From JALOLV01 sp046295175 (GTDB lineage Bacteria > Bacteroidota > Bacteroidia > Cytophagales > Spirosomataceae): a stretch of DNA of 64,000 bases. The stretch spans positions 1 through 64,000 of the forward strand of contig JBKBNY010000012.1 of the NCBI GenBank assembly GCA_046295175.1, in the 5' to 3' direction. The position numbers and the translations under genes were made by a program. The first letter of the stretch is position 1. Each line of letters begins with the position of its first letter. Under the pieces are notes generated by a model. The model ran no database searches. It was not told the origin of the DNA and worked only from the letters and a program-made list of their open reading frames with translations. Of the stretch, positions 44,062-53,192 are shown one piece after another.

Positions 44062-45363
44062 ATGAAAAAGATTTTTGCCAAATTAAATACCTCATTTATC
44101 GAAAGAAGTAGCCTAATGATGGGTAATATTCTGAACGCTGGACTCGGTTTCCTTACATTCGGGATTTTAGCTCGTGGGCTTTCAAAAGAAGATTTTGGTG
44201 TGTGGGTTTTGTATTTGAGTGTATTTGGGTTTGTCGAAATGCTCCGTGCTGGCTTTATTTATCAGGCCTTGGTAAAGTTTGTGGCTGCTTGCAAAGAAAC
44301 TGTCGAACAACAAAGATTTATTCTTGGAGCATGGCAAATCAGTTTTTGGCTAACAGTTATGATTCTGGCTGTACTTTTCATTGTGAAAGCATTATTTGGT
44401 TCGTATTTTTTTATCAGATTTTCTGAGTTGTTGTTTATTCAGTATCCGGTCGCCATCTGCTTGATGTTGCCCATCAACATGGCGACCATGATATTTCATT
44501 CTCGACAGCAATTCATTAAACTTTGGTTCATAAATTTTCTACAAAGTGTCCCTTTTTTAGCGACTTTGTTCTTTAGTAAAAACTTTGATTTACAATTCGT
44601 TGTCAATACCCACTTAGCCATTAGAGCAGCGATTGTGGTTTATGTTCTATTGTTCGAGAGAGGTGTATGGGTAAATATAAAGTACCTACTTATAAACCCT
44701 AAAAAAACGCAGAGTGCTTATTTTGAATTGATGAATTTTAGCAGATTTACTGTTCTTTCTACGGTGGGAACAAGTCTATTGAAGAATGTAGATATTTGGC
44801 TGATTAATCAATTTGCAGGTGCAAGTATGGTTGCCTTGTATCAGATTCCACTAAAATTAGTTGAGGTATTCGAAATTCCGTTACGAAGTTGGGCTATGTC
44901 GGCTTACCCAAGATTTTCAAGAATGGTAGCCCAGGGCAATTTCAATGATTTAAAGAGAAGTTTTAGAAAAGAGTTAATGATTTTTACAATTGGAATTTTA
45001 CCAATAATCGGAATTTTATTCCAATTTTCGGAAGAAGTGATTTTACTTTTTGCTGGTAAAGGCTATGGAGAAACAACAATTTTATTAAAATTTTTCATGG
45101 TTTATGTTCTGCTACTCCCGACCGACCGCTACCTCGGAATTGCCCTTGATGCCATGAATTTACCTCAAATCAATACTTTTAAGGTATTTATTATGCTCTT
45201 TATCAATATTGTAGGCGATTTTCTTGTACTTCATTATCAATTAGGGTTACCCGCTGTAATTGGTGTAACACTTCTCAATATTACAATTGGCATTTTTATT
45301 GGCGTATATTTCATGAAACAACAATTCAATGAAAAACACGCTATCGCAATTTCAAGTATCTAA
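44062..45363 (+). CDS. Wzx-type polysaccharide flippase
   Basis: A 433-residue MATE/MVF-type membrane protein with about 12 membrane segments. It begins SSLMMGNILNAGLGFLTFGILARGLSKEDFGVWVLY, as polysaccharide transporters do (here GFLTFGILARGLSKEDFG is the telling piece), and contains NVDIWLINQFAGASMVALYQ and RSWAMSAYPRFSRM. It should flip the lipid-linked repeat unit across the inner membrane. Its last 35 bases overlap the polymerase gene, which suggests coupled translation. Confidence 0.92.
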   Translation: MKKIFAKLNTSFIERSSLMMGNILNAGLGFLTFGILARGLSKEDFGVWVLYLSVFGFVEMLRAGFIYQALVKFVAACKETVEQQRFILGAWQISFWLTVMILAVLFIVKALFGSYFFIRFSELLFIQYPVAICLMLPINMATMIFHSRQQFIKLWFINFLQSVPFLATLFFSKNFDLQFVVNTHLAIRAAIVVYVLLFERGVWVNIKYLLINPKKTQSAYFELMNFSRFTVLSTVGTSLLKNVDIWLINQFAGASMVALYQIPLKLVEVFEIPLRSWAMSAYPRFSRMVAQGNFNDLKRSFRKELMIFTIGILPIIGILFQFSEEVILLFAGKGYGETTILLKFFMVYVLLLPTDRYLGIALDAMNLPQINTFKVFIMLFINIVGDFLVLHYQLGLPAVIGVTLLNITIGIFIGVYFMKQQFNEKHAIAISSI

Positions 45364-46807
45364 GGGAGCAGAGCAACTCAAAAAGCCCCTAAATCTTGTT
45401 TTATTGATACTTTTCGGGGTTTTCTTTTCACTTATCATTTCTAAGGTTGGCATAGTCGCCGGATTAGGATTCTTGATGCTTCCATTTATTTTTTATTTCC
45501 TTTATCTACTTTTTACATACCCCAAATTAGGTATTTACAGCACAATTTTTATGGCTTTTATGGCCAATGGAATCGCTCGTTACATCAGTGATGCCCCAAT
45601 CGGACTGGCTGTTGATGGTATTTTGGTACTCACTTTTATTGCACTTTTCGTAAAAAAACAAAAAATACCTTGGCAAGAAGCAAATAATGGCCTTACGATG
45701 GCTGCCGTCATTTGGATGGGTTATAATGTGTTAGAAATTTTCAACCCAGAAGCTCGAAGTTTTGAAGCATGGTTTTACGCAATGCGAGGGGTTTCTTTGT
45801 ACATGTTTTTGGCGGTTCCGCTCACATTTATTTTGTTGAGAGAGAAAAAAGATTTAGAACTTTACCTCCATCTATGGCTTATCTTGTCGATGATAGGCTC
45901 AATCAACGGGTTAAAACAGAATATTATTGGAGTTGATTCATTTGAGCAAGCTTGGCTCGATGCAGGAGCGGCGAAACAACATATTTTATTCGGAAAATTA
46001 CGAGTATTCTCATTCTACTCTGACGCTGGTCAATTTGGGGCTTCACAGGCACATACACTGGTATTAGCAACTATTTTGGCTCTTCAGAGTGGACTTAGTT
46101 TCAAGAGAAAAGTCTTTTATTATACTGCGGCATTACTCTCATTGATAGGTATGTTTATTTCGGGTACTCGTGGAGCTATGGCTGTTCCTGCTATCGGATT
46201 TATGACATACTTGTTTATGAGCAAGAATTTCAAGGTTTTTGGTGGAGGGATTTTATTGGGTGGATTAATTTTTTATTTGTTAAAGTTTACATATATCGGT
46301 CAGAATATCTACGCCATAAACCGTATGCGTACTGCTCTTGACCCCAATGATGCATCACTATTGGTTAGACTTGAAAATCAGAAAAAATTAGCAAATTATT
46401 TGGCTTCAAGACCTTTTGGTGGTGGCGTTGGTTCGGCTGGAAACTGGGGACTGAGGTTTAGTCCGAATAGTTTTTTGGCTCAAACCCCAACCGATAGCTG
46501 GTTTGTCAGAATTTGGGCCGAAGAGGGTGTGATTGGACTGACCCTTCATTTAATTATCCTTTTCTATATTGCCATTAGAGGAGGAATGCTCTTGTGGAAT
46601 TTGCCCGATAAAAATCTAAGACAACAGTTTTTAGCAATTCATGCCGGAACACTCGGGATTTACATGGCAAGTTATGGAAATGGGGTTTTAGGACAAATGC
46701 CTACCGGAATTTTGCTCTACATTGGGTGGGCATTGATGTTCAATTCAAAGAAATTTGTTAATCAAAATATTGATTCGATGAGTATAAAAGCCCTAAACCA
46801 AAAATAG
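45329..46807 (+). CDS. O-antigen ligase/Wzy-type polymerase
   Basis: A 492-residue membrane protein with about 10-12 segments. The large periplasmic loop region holds RLENQKKLANYLASRPFGGGVGSAGN, whose GGGVGSAG and following TPTDSWFVRIWAEEGVIGL are typical of the Wzy_C/O-antigen ligase domain. It should polymerise repeat units in the periplasm. The start at 45329 overlaps the flippase gene by 35 bases; a shorter start is possible. It is the last gene of the assembly operon, ended by a hairpin over its stop codon. Confidence 0.9.
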   Translation: MKNTLSQFQVSKGAEQLKKPLNLVLLILFGVFFSLIISKVGIVAGLGFLMLPFIFYFLYLLFTYPKLGIYSTIFMAFMANGIARYISDAPIGLAVDGILVLTFIALFVKKQKIPWQEANNGLTMAAVIWMGYNVLEIFNPEARSFEAWFYAMRGVSLYMFLAVPLTFILLREKKDLELYLHLWLILSMIGSINGLKQNIIGVDSFEQAWLDAGAAKQHILFGKLRVFSFYSDAGQFGASQAHTLVLATILALQSGLSFKRKVFYYTAALLSLIGMFISGTRGAMAVPAIGFMTYLFMSKNFKVFGGGILLGGLIFYLLKFTYIGQNIYAINRMRTALDPNDASLLVRLENQKKLANYLASRPFGGGVGSAGNWGLRFSPNSFLAQTPTDSWFVRIWAEEGVIGLTLHLIILFYIAIRGGMLLWNLPDKNLRQQFLAIHAGTLGIYMASYGNGVLGQMPTGILLYIGWALMFNSKKFVNQNIDSMSIKALNQK

Positions 46808-46818
46808 CTTAGGGCTTT
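46787..46818. terminator. Bidirectional terminator overlapping the polymerase stop codon
   Basis: AAAGCCCTAA at 46787-46796 pairs perfectly with TTAGGGCTTT at 46809-46818 around a 12-base loop holding the TAG stop. It serves the convergent polymerase and sugar transporter genes. Confidence 0.82.
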
Positions 46819-46825
46819 GGGGGTA

Positions 46826-48046
46826 TTACCAATTTTTCTTTTTGTAGCCTATTGCAGCATAATACAAAATGAAAATATAGAGAGGAATTAATAAAGAATA
46901 TGCCTTTTGAGTTCCGATTGCATCGGCTAGTGAACCATAAACTAATGGAAGAATTGCTCCTCCAGCAATCATCATTATCAACCAAGCCGAACCAATCTTG
47001 GTGAATTTTCCTAAACCATCAATTGCCAAAGGCCAAATTGCAGGCCACATAATTGCGTTTGCCAATCCTAAAACTGCAATACAAATTACTGAGTTATAAC
47101 CACTTGTTACTAAGGCAATTATTGTAAAAACTAATCCGAACATGGATGAAAATTTGAGCCAAGTTTGTTGAGAAACATATTTTGGAATCAATACAATACC
47201 TAACCCATAGCCCACTAACATTGCCCAAAGTGTATATTGACCAAAATCTTTTGCTTCTTCTTCTGGAAAACCAAGCGAAATTCCGTAATTGATAATCGTA
47301 TCTCCCGAAATTACCTCTAAACCTACGTAGCAAAACAAAGTTATTAGCCCCAAAACCAAGTTCGGAAATTGAAAAACACTGGTTTTGTTGCTCACGCTAT
47401 CTGCTGCTCCTTCTTGTTCTTCACTAACTTCTGGTAAACCCTTTGAAAATAAAATCAGGATTGCTAAGGCTACTAAAACTGCTGTTAAAATCAAGTATGG
47501 AGTTACGACTTTGTCTAATTCTTGTTCGGTTGTCAAAACCACGCCAGCCGTTCCACCAGCTAAAAGAATTGCTCCGAAAAATCTTTGACTTAGAATTCCT
47601 GCCATCTTATTGGCGACTCCCATCAAACTGATTCTTTGTGCTGCACTTTCGCGTGGACCCAGTATTGTTAAATACGGGTTTGAGGCAGTTTGTAGAAGTG
47701 TCAATCCGATGCCAATCGTAAATAGACCCAAAAGAAATAGGGGGTAGGATGCCAATTTTGCCGCTGGAATAAATATCAGGGTACCAACTGCCATAATTGC
47801 CAATCCGAGTGACATTCCTTTTTTGAAGCCAATTTTTTTAAGCACGGCCGATGACGGAATCGCCATAACTGTGTAAGAAATAAAAAAAGCAAAAGTCACC
47901 AGATACGAACTTGTATTGTCGAGGCTGAAAGCCTTCTTGAAGAATGAAATCAGAGTACCATTTACCCAAGTTACGAATCCAAAGATAAAAAATAGCATTC
48001 CAATAATCAGGAGAGGGCCAATGTAGTTTTTGTTTTGGTTAGTCAT
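46826..48046 (-). CDS. FHS-family sugar MFS transporter (glucose/galactose or fucose permease type)
   Basis: A 406-residue major facilitator with 12 membrane segments. Family marks are GMLFFIFGFVTWVNGTLISFFKKAF at the N-terminus (telling piece FIFGFVTWVNGTL), GLTLLQTASNPYLTILGP and MWPAIWPLAIDGLGKFTKIGSAWLIM (telling piece MWPAIWPLAIDGLG). FHS permeases bring in monosaccharides with protons. It could supply the galT and GHMP kinase genes about 26 kb away, but this is only a functional association. Its own promoter is not clear. Confidence 0.92.
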   Translation of the reverse strand: MTNQNKNYIGPLLIIGMLFFIFGFVTWVNGTLISFFKKAFSLDNTSSYLVTFAFFISYTVMAIPSSAVLKKIGFKKGMSLGLAIMAVGTLIFIPAAKLASYPLFLLGLFTIGIGLTLLQTASNPYLTILGPRESAAQRISLMGVANKMAGILSQRFFGAILLAGGTAGVVLTTEQELDKVVTPYLILTAVLVALAILILFSKGLPEVSEEQEGAADSVSNKTSVFQFPNLVLGLITLFCYVGLEVISGDTIINYGISLGFPEEEAKDFGQYTLWAMLVGYGLGIVLIPKYVSQQTWLKFSSMFGLVFTIIALVTSGYNSVICIAVLGLANAIMWPAIWPLAIDGLGKFTKIGSAWLIMMIAGGAILPLVYGSLADAIGTQKAYSLLIPLYIFILYYAAIGYKKKNW

Positions 48047-48329
48047 CGTTTTAGTTTTGTTAATTCAAATGCAAAAAACCTCAAATTATGTATAAAACCA
48101 AATCTTATGCTTATATTTTGTGTCAGTTTAAGATTATGAATAGCTTAGGTTGTTAATCGTATAAATAAAGTTGATAATCAATGGTTTAATAATTACTATT
48201 TACAATTAACGATTTTAGATTAACTATTCAATGCTAATTGCTTTGAACTTGGTTTCTGAAATTCTTTTTTAAAATTGGTTTTAAGAATACCTCATTATCG
48301 TAAATTTGTCGCTCAAATAATTTCGCTTA
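48047..48329. other. 283-bp intergenic region between divergent transporter and folE genes
   Basis: It is AT-rich, with no open frame. It contains the folE promoter at its right end. A loose inverted pattern (GTTGATAATCAATGG near 48169, ATTAACGATTTTAGATTAAC near 48206) has no clear role. No riboswitch-like fold is evident. Confidence 0.45.
48275..48308 (+). promoter_or_regulatory. folE promoter
   Basis: TTG at 48275-48277, 23 bases, then TAAATTTG at 48301-48308, a perfect TAnnTTTG. The ATG follows 21 bases later. Confidence 0.6.
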
Positions 48330-49007
48330 ATGCAAGAAAATAATTTTAAAGACTCGATAAATTCAGTCATCGAAGAGGTTGGAAACAATCACTTTTCGGC
48401 AAATTTGAATACTCCTTTGCGAGCAGATGCTTTTGAATTGGATGATGAGGAGAAGATTGACCTTATCGAGGAAAAATTTAGAGACATAATGCACATTTTG
48501 GGGCTTGACTTACTCGATGAAAGCCTGAGAGGAACACCCCGAAGAGTGGCAAAAATGTACGTTAAAGAGGTGTTTTCTGGCTTAAATCCCGAAAATAAGC
48601 CACCAGTTACTCTCTTTACAAATGAGTACAATTATTCTGAAATGCTCGTCGAAAAGAATATTCAATTTTATTCACACTGCGAACATCATTTTGTACCAAT
48701 CGTTGGCAAAGTTCACATTGCTTATGTTTCATCAGGCAATGTGATTGGTTTGTCAAAACTACACCGAATAGTGAATTATTACGCTCGGAGACCTCAAGTT
48801 CAAGAAAGACTAACAATGCAAATTGGTAATGCCCTCAAGGAGGCATTAATGACCGAAAGTGTTGCTGTAATCGTCGATGCAGACCATTTTTGTGTTTCTT
48901 CGCGGGGTGTTCAAGACCAAACGAGCAGCACAATTACGAGTTATTATGGCGGTGTTTTTGAAAGTACCGACAAACGAGACGAGTTTTTGAAATTGTTAAA
49001 TATCTAA
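48330..49007 (+). CDS. folE: GTP cyclohydrolase I
   Basis: A 225-residue enzyme making 7,8-dihydroneopterin triphosphate from GTP, the first step to folate and other pteridines. Zinc-site residues are in YSHCEHHFVPIVGKVHIAY and in FCVSSRGVQDQTSST. VIGLSKLHRIVNYYARRPQVQERL (telling piece SKLHRIVNYYARRPQVQE) is the family's helix. A 40-residue N-terminal extension precedes the conserved core. The SDR gene follows 48 bp downstream and may be co-transcribed. Confidence 0.97.
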   Translation: MQENNFKDSINSVIEEVGNNHFSANLNTPLRADAFELDDEEKIDLIEEKFRDIMHILGLDLLDESLRGTPRRVAKMYVKEVFSGLNPENKPPVTLFTNEYNYSEMLVEKNIQFYSHCEHHFVPIVGKVHIAYVSSGNVIGLSKLHRIVNYYARRPQVQERLTMQIGNALKEALMTESVAVIVDADHFCVSSRGVQDQTSSTITSYYGGVFESTDKRDEFLKLLNI

Positions 49008-49055
49008 ACATTTAGACATTTCGAGGAGTTTTCAAATAAACTCAAATTCTTTGAT

Positions 49056-49766
49056 ATGTCATTTTCAAATAAAAATTTTTTGATTGTCGGAGCAAGTTCT
49101 GGTATTGGTAAAGCAATTGCACAAAAACTACTCGAAAACAATGCAAATGTATATTCAGTTTCCCGAAATGCTCCCTATATTTCTGTAACAAAACACATTA
49201 CTTGGGATGCAAAACAATCTGATATTTCAGTATTTAATGATTTGCCTGCAGAACTTCATGGAATTGTTTATGCACCCGGTACAATCAACTTAAAACCTTT
49301 TAATAGACTTTCAAAATCTGACTTTCAGAATGATTTTGAGATAAATGTTTTGGGTGCGATTGAGGTTATCCAAGCCAATTTACACCGATTAAAAGCCGCC
49401 CAAGATTCATCGGTTGTATTATTTAGTACCGTTGCAGTTAAAATTGGAATGGGATTTCATGCTTCTGTTTCAGCAGCTAAAGGTGCAGTCGAAGGTCTTG
49501 TCAAATCACTCGCTGCCGAATACGCTTCTTCAAAAATCAGATTTAACGCCGTTGCCCCATCATTGACTGATACTCCATTAGCAAAAAATTTACTTTCAAC
49601 TCCAGAAAAAATTGATGCATCAAACAAAAGACATCCTATTGGTAGAGTTGGTACGGCCGATGATATAGCCTCGGTTGTAGAATTATTATTATCTGAAAAA
49701 GGAAGTTGGATAACTGGCCAAATATTTAATATTGATGGTGGAATGAGTTCGATAAAAACCACTTAA
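49056..49766 (+). CDS. SDR-family oxidoreductase with altered catalytic tyrosine
   Basis: A 236-residue short-chain dehydrogenase/reductase-fold protein. The nucleotide-binding turn is GASSGIGKAIA (about 12-22), and the C-terminal PIGRVGTADDIASVVELL and TGQIFNIDGGMSS are typical. The catalytic YxxxK reads VSAAK in HASVSAAKGAVEGL, so the tyrosine is replaced by valine while the lysine stays; serine STVAVK takes the usual Ser place. It may be inactive as a classical reductase or use another mechanism. It follows folE, which hints at a pteridine link without proving it. Confidence 0.85.
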   Translation: MSFSNKNFLIVGASSGIGKAIAQKLLENNANVYSVSRNAPYISVTKHITWDAKQSDISVFNDLPAELHGIVYAPGTINLKPFNRLSKSDFQNDFEINVLGAIEVIQANLHRLKAAQDSSVVLFSTVAVKIGMGFHASVSAAKGAVEGLVKSLAAEYASSKIRFNAVAPSLTDTPLAKNLLSTPEKIDASNKRHPIGRVGTADDIASVVELLLSEKGSWITGQIFNIDGGMSSIKTT

Positions 49767-49876
49767 TCAAAAAATGAGTATTTAAATTGTTTTTTTACCG
49801 CTTGTTCAAATTATATGTTTAAATTTAAATCACATACACAATATTTGGACATTATTAACACTAACTAAACAAAACC

Positions 49877-50800
49877 ATGTTTTTCTTATTTTGGCTAATA
49901 CCAGCAGTAGTATTGATTTTTTTGTCGGTTGTAATTGTTCAGCAAGGCAATGTTGCAGTAATTACAGTTTTCGGTAAGTACCAACGTGTAATGACTCCGG
50001 GCTTAAATTTTAAAATTCCATTCATCGAATACGTTTATCGAGTAATTTCGATTCAGAACCGTTCGGCTGAATTATCGTTTCAAGCCATTACAAACGACCA
50101 AGCAAATGTTTACTTCAAAGCAATGTTACTTTATACAGTAACTGACCAACAAGAGGAAACAATTAAAAATGTTGCCTTTAAATTTATTGATAATACCAAC
50201 TTCATGCAGGCGTTGGTTCGTTCTATCGAGGGTTCTATCCGTAGCTTTGTGGCCACAAAAAAACAATCTGAAATCTTGAGTTTGAGAAACGAAATTGTTG
50301 ATGATGTCAAGTCAAATCTTGACCATATTCTCAATGGATGGGGCTATCATTTGATTGATTTACAGATTAACGATATTACATTCGATGAAGAGATTGTTCG
50401 TTCGATGGCAAAAGTAGTTGCTTCGAATAACTTAAAAGCTGCCGCCGAAAATGAAGGGCAGGCACTATTAATTACTAAAACTAAATCGGCAGAAGCAGAA
50501 GGTAACGCAATCAGAATTTCGGCTGAGGCTGAAAGAGAAGCCGCTAAATTGCGTGGACAAGGTTTGGCACAATTCCGTGAAGAAGTTGCCAAAGGTATGG
50601 CAGTTGCTGCTAAAGAAATGGAAAAAGCAAGCCTTGATTCATCTCTTATACTTTTTGCACTCTGGACAGAAACACTCCGTCAAGTAGCCCAAGAAGGTAA
50701 AGGGAATGTAATTTTTATGGATGGCTCAATTGATGGAATGGAGAAATCAATGAAGCAATTGGCTGCTCTAAGTATCAAAGAAACAGAGAAGAAGAAATAG
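49877..50800 (+). CDS. SPFH/stomatin-like membrane protein (slipin)
   Basis: A 307-residue SPFH protein. One N-terminal membrane segment (about 3-22) is followed by QQGNVAVITVFGKYQRVMTPGLNFKIPF, the stomatin core start (telling piece FGKYQRVMTPGLNFKIPF). A long charged helix with Ala/Glu repeats (about 185-250; AAAENEGQALLITK, ISAEAEREAAKLRGQG) forms the oligomerisation coiled coil. These proteins build ring-like scaffolds in membrane microdomains. No NfeD-type partner gene is adjacent, although slipins often have one. Confidence 0.92.
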   Translation: MFFLFWLIPAVVLIFLSVVIVQQGNVAVITVFGKYQRVMTPGLNFKIPFIEYVYRVISIQNRSAELSFQAITNDQANVYFKAMLLYTVTDQQEETIKNVAFKFIDNTNFMQALVRSIEGSIRSFVATKKQSEILSLRNEIVDDVKSNLDHILNGWGYHLIDLQINDITFDEEIVRSMAKVVASNNLKAAAENEGQALLITKTKSAEAEGNAIRISAEAEREAAKLRGQGLAQFREEVAKGMAVAAKEMEKASLDSSLILFALWTETLRQVAQEGKGNVIFMDGSIDGMEKSMKQLAALSIKETEKKK

Positions 50801-50816
50801 TAATTATTTTAATTTG

Positions 50817-50850
50817 TTGAATAAATTTTTTGAAATTATTGTTATTTTTG
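50817..50850 (+). promoter_or_regulatory. Promoter ahead of a hairpin and the HNH-like gene
   Basis: TTG at 50817-50819, 23 bases, TATTTTTG at 50843-50850. The predicted start of transcription is near 50857, only a few bases before the hairpin at 50864. Confidence 0.55.
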
Positions 50851-50863
50851 CAACTATAGCATC

Positions 50864-50892
50864 AAACATACCCCTACTTTAGGGGTATGTTT
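50864..50892. terminator. Strong hairpin just after a promoter (terminator, attenuator or small RNA end)
   Basis: AAACATACCCCT at 50864-50875 pairs perfectly with AGGGGTATGTTT at 50881-50892, loop ACTTT. It is followed by GTTCGTC instead of a clean T-run. It may end the slipin transcript or control the HNH-like gene from its leader. Confidence 0.75.
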
Positions 50893-50958
50893 GTTCGTCA
50901 CCTCCACAAAATATATCATAAAGTCCGCCGTTAGAATTATGTTGGATTTTTTAATTTC

Positions 50959-51672
50959 ATGAAAATGTCAGAAACAAAACAAAAGTACATTGCCAAACCT
51001 CCGTTACGTGCGAAAAACAAATTTAAACCCGCTTACAAAGAAGAATGGAAAGAGTTTTCGTTTGGGATTCCAACCTCACGAAGATACGCCATCTCTAATT
51101 TAGGGCGTTGGGCTTCTTTTGAAAACGATTTATTAACCGATGGATTTATCCTCAAAATTGTTAAAACAGAAGGTGGCCTCAATTATTTTGCACAATTATG
51201 TACTTTCACGGTCGAGAAGAAACGTGGGAAAGAGGTAAAAAAGCGAGTTTCAAAACTCAAAACGATTCAAAGTCTTGTTGCAGAGAAGTTTTTACCAAAC
51301 GACGACCCCGAAAATAAGACTGAGGTAATTCACATTGATTATGACCGCTCAAATAATGTTGTTGAAAATTTAAAGTGGGTAACAAAAGAAGAGGCCGAAA
51401 AACACAGTCAAAGTGACCCTAATGTTTTGCATAAATATGGTTTAAAATACAAGTTAAGGGGCCATAAATTATCAATAAACAAAGCACGTAGGCTCAAAAA
51501 ACTTGTTTTGGAAGGTCGTCTTAAACCAACTACATTAGCCAAAATGTTTGGGGTTAGCTTAGTACAAATTTACCGCATTAGATGGGGTGAGTTATGGGCA
51601 AAACTCGATGTTGATGATGTAAACTTAGATGCTGAAGATGAGGAAAAAGAACCTTTGGCAAGCGTTGCCTAA
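50959..51672 (+). CDS. NUMOD4/HNH-like DNA-binding protein
   Basis: A 237-residue protein. Residues about 28-60 match NUMOD4 (EEWKEFSFGIPTSRRYAISNLGRWAS). An HNH-like segment follows: LVAEKFLPNDD and VIHIDYDRSNNVVENLKWVTKEEAEKH. The His before LVAEKF that many HNH proteins have (VHRLVA) reads IQSLVA here, so nuclease activity is doubtful. A helix-turn-helix (LKPTTLAKMFGVSLVQIYRI, about 190-210) and an acidic tail end it. No intron, intein or phage genes surround it, so it looks like a resident chromosomal gene. ATG 50965 is an alternative start. Confidence 0.8.
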   Translation: MKMSETKQKYIAKPPLRAKNKFKPAYKEEWKEFSFGIPTSRRYAISNLGRWASFENDLLTDGFILKIVKTEGGLNYFAQLCTFTVEKKRGKEVKKRVSKLKTIQSLVAEKFLPNDDPENKTEVIHIDYDRSNNVVENLKWVTKEEAEKHSQSDPNVLHKYGLKYKLRGHKLSINKARRLKKLVLEGRLKPTTLAKMFGVSLVQIYRIRWGELWAKLDVDDVNLDAEDEEKEPLASVA

Positions 51673-51691
51673 TTATTACAAATGATAATTT

Positions 51692-51721
51692 AAAAGCCAC
51701 TGATTTTTGTCAGTGGCTTTT
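51692..51721. terminator. Bidirectional terminator
   Basis: AAAAGCCACTGA at 51692-51703 pairs with TCAGTGGCTTTT at 51710-51721, loop TTTTTG, between the convergent HNH-like and DUF1501 genes. Confidence 0.88.
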
Positions 51722-51732
51722 GTTTTGAAGAT

Positions 51733-53169
51733 TTATGCCAAAATTGGTTTCACAACTTCGCCCGCTACATCGGTCAACCTATATCTTCTTCCTTGAAACT
51801 TGAAAGTTAATTGTTCATGGTCGATTCCCAACAAATGCATTATCGTAGCTTGTAAGTCATGAACATGTACAGGGTCTCTGGTGATATTATAACTAAAATC
51901 ATCAGTTTCGCCATGAATGTATGCTTTTTTGATTCCAGCCCCAGCCATCCAGATTGTATAACATCTTGGGTGGTGGTCTCTCCCGTAGTTTTCTTTGGTC
52001 AGTTTCCCTTGCGAATATGAACCTCTCCCAAATTCTCCGCCCCAAATCACCAAAGTTTCATCAAGTAAACCCCGTTGTTTTAAATCCATGATTAAAGCAG
52101 CCGATGCTTGGTCAACCGATTTGGTCATAATCTTAATATCGTTTGGTAAATTACCGTGTTGGTCCCAGCCTTGATGGTATAACTGAACAAATTTAACCCC
52201 TTTTTCGACCAATTTTCTGGCTAAAAGAGCATTTGCAGCAAATGTACCTTGCTTACGAGCATCTTCACCGTACATTTTAAATATATAATCAGGTTCATTC
52301 TTGATGTCGAGAGTTTCAGGTACCGAGGTTTGCATCCGATATGCCATTTCATACTGCGACATTCGGTTATTAATCTCTGGGTCTAAAACTTGTTTGTACT
52401 GGTCTTGTTGGAGTTTTGCTAAATAATCAAGCATTCTTCTGCGAGAGGTTTTACTTATGCCAGAAGGATTATTTAGGTAAAAAACAGGGTCTCCTCCCGA
52501 ACGAAAAACGACTCCTTGGTGGGTTGAAGGTAGAAATCCATTTCCCCATAGTTTAGCATATAGTGGCTGGTCACCACCTCGTGCCTTTGATAACAGGACG
52601 ACAAATGCAGGTAAATTCTGGTTTTCGGAACCTAATCCCCAACTGACCCAAGAACCCATTGAAGGCCTGCCTCCTTGTTGTGAACCAGTTTGGATAAAGG
52701 TAACTGCAGGGTCATGGTTAATAGCCTCAGTGTGCATTGAGCGAATAAAACAAAGTTCATCCACAACTTTTTGAGTATAGGGCAACAACTCACTAATCCA
52801 CATCCGAGATTTACCGTATTGATTAAATTTGTAATACGATGCCGCCAACGGAAACCTACTCTGACCCGCCGTCATTCCTGTCAATCGCTGACCTTTACGA
52901 ACCGATTCGGGTAAATCCTGCCCAAACATTTTTTCGAGCATTGGTTTATAATCAAACAGTTCGAGTTGTGACGGAGCCCCACTTTGCAATAAATATATTA
53001 CTCTTTTGGCCTTTGGAGCAAAATGAGGTTTTCCGATGATTCCATCTCCCGCAAAAGATTCTTTGGGTAATAAAGAAGCTAATGCTGTTGCCCCAAGGCC
53101 TAAACTTGCCGAACTTAGAAAGTTTCGACGACTCATTTGGTCGTGAATCTCTTCTTGAATTGTGTTCAT
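51733..53169 (-). CDS. DUF1501 (sulfatase-like fold) Tat-exported protein
   Basis: A 478-residue DUF1501 protein. The N-terminus has a twin-arginine signal (MSRRNFLSSASLGLGATALASLLP, shown by SRRNFLSSA). Family pieces are RVIYLLQSGAPSQLELFDYKP (here LQSGAPSQLELFDYKP), HTEAINHDPA, PSMGSWVSWGLGSEN, LYHQGWDQHG, VIWGGEFGRG and DHHPRCYTIWMAGAGIK. The fold is alkaline phosphatase/sulfatase-like, but no activity is established. The gene lies 23 bp after a cytochrome-domain gene; DUF1501 and such cytochrome proteins are usual operon partners in planctomycetes and this phylum. Confidence 0.93.
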   Translation of the reverse strand: MNTIQEEIHDQMSRRNFLSSASLGLGATALASLLPKESFAGDGIIGKPHFAPKAKRVIYLLQSGAPSQLELFDYKPMLEKMFGQDLPESVRKGQRLTGMTAGQSRFPLAASYYKFNQYGKSRMWISELLPYTQKVVDELCFIRSMHTEAINHDPAVTFIQTGSQQGGRPSMGSWVSWGLGSENQNLPAFVVLLSKARGGDQPLYAKLWGNGFLPSTHQGVVFRSGGDPVFYLNNPSGISKTSRRRMLDYLAKLQQDQYKQVLDPEINNRMSQYEMAYRMQTSVPETLDIKNEPDYIFKMYGEDARKQGTFAANALLARKLVEKGVKFVQLYHQGWDQHGNLPNDIKIMTKSVDQASAALIMDLKQRGLLDETLVIWGGEFGRGSYSQGKLTKENYGRDHHPRCYTIWMAGAGIKKAYIHGETDDFSYNITRDPVHVHDLQATIMHLLGIDHEQLTFKFQGRRYRLTDVAGEVVKPILA

Positions 53170-53192
53170 TTTATGAAAGTTTTGAATTCGAC

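Noticed and set aside
48047..48329. Riboswitch ahead of folE
   Set aside because: The predicted leader is only about 15 bases and no conserved fold is visible in the region.
50959..51672. Mobile homing endonuclease
   Set aside because: No interrupted host gene, intron ends or phage genes are seen around it, and the HNH motif is weakened.
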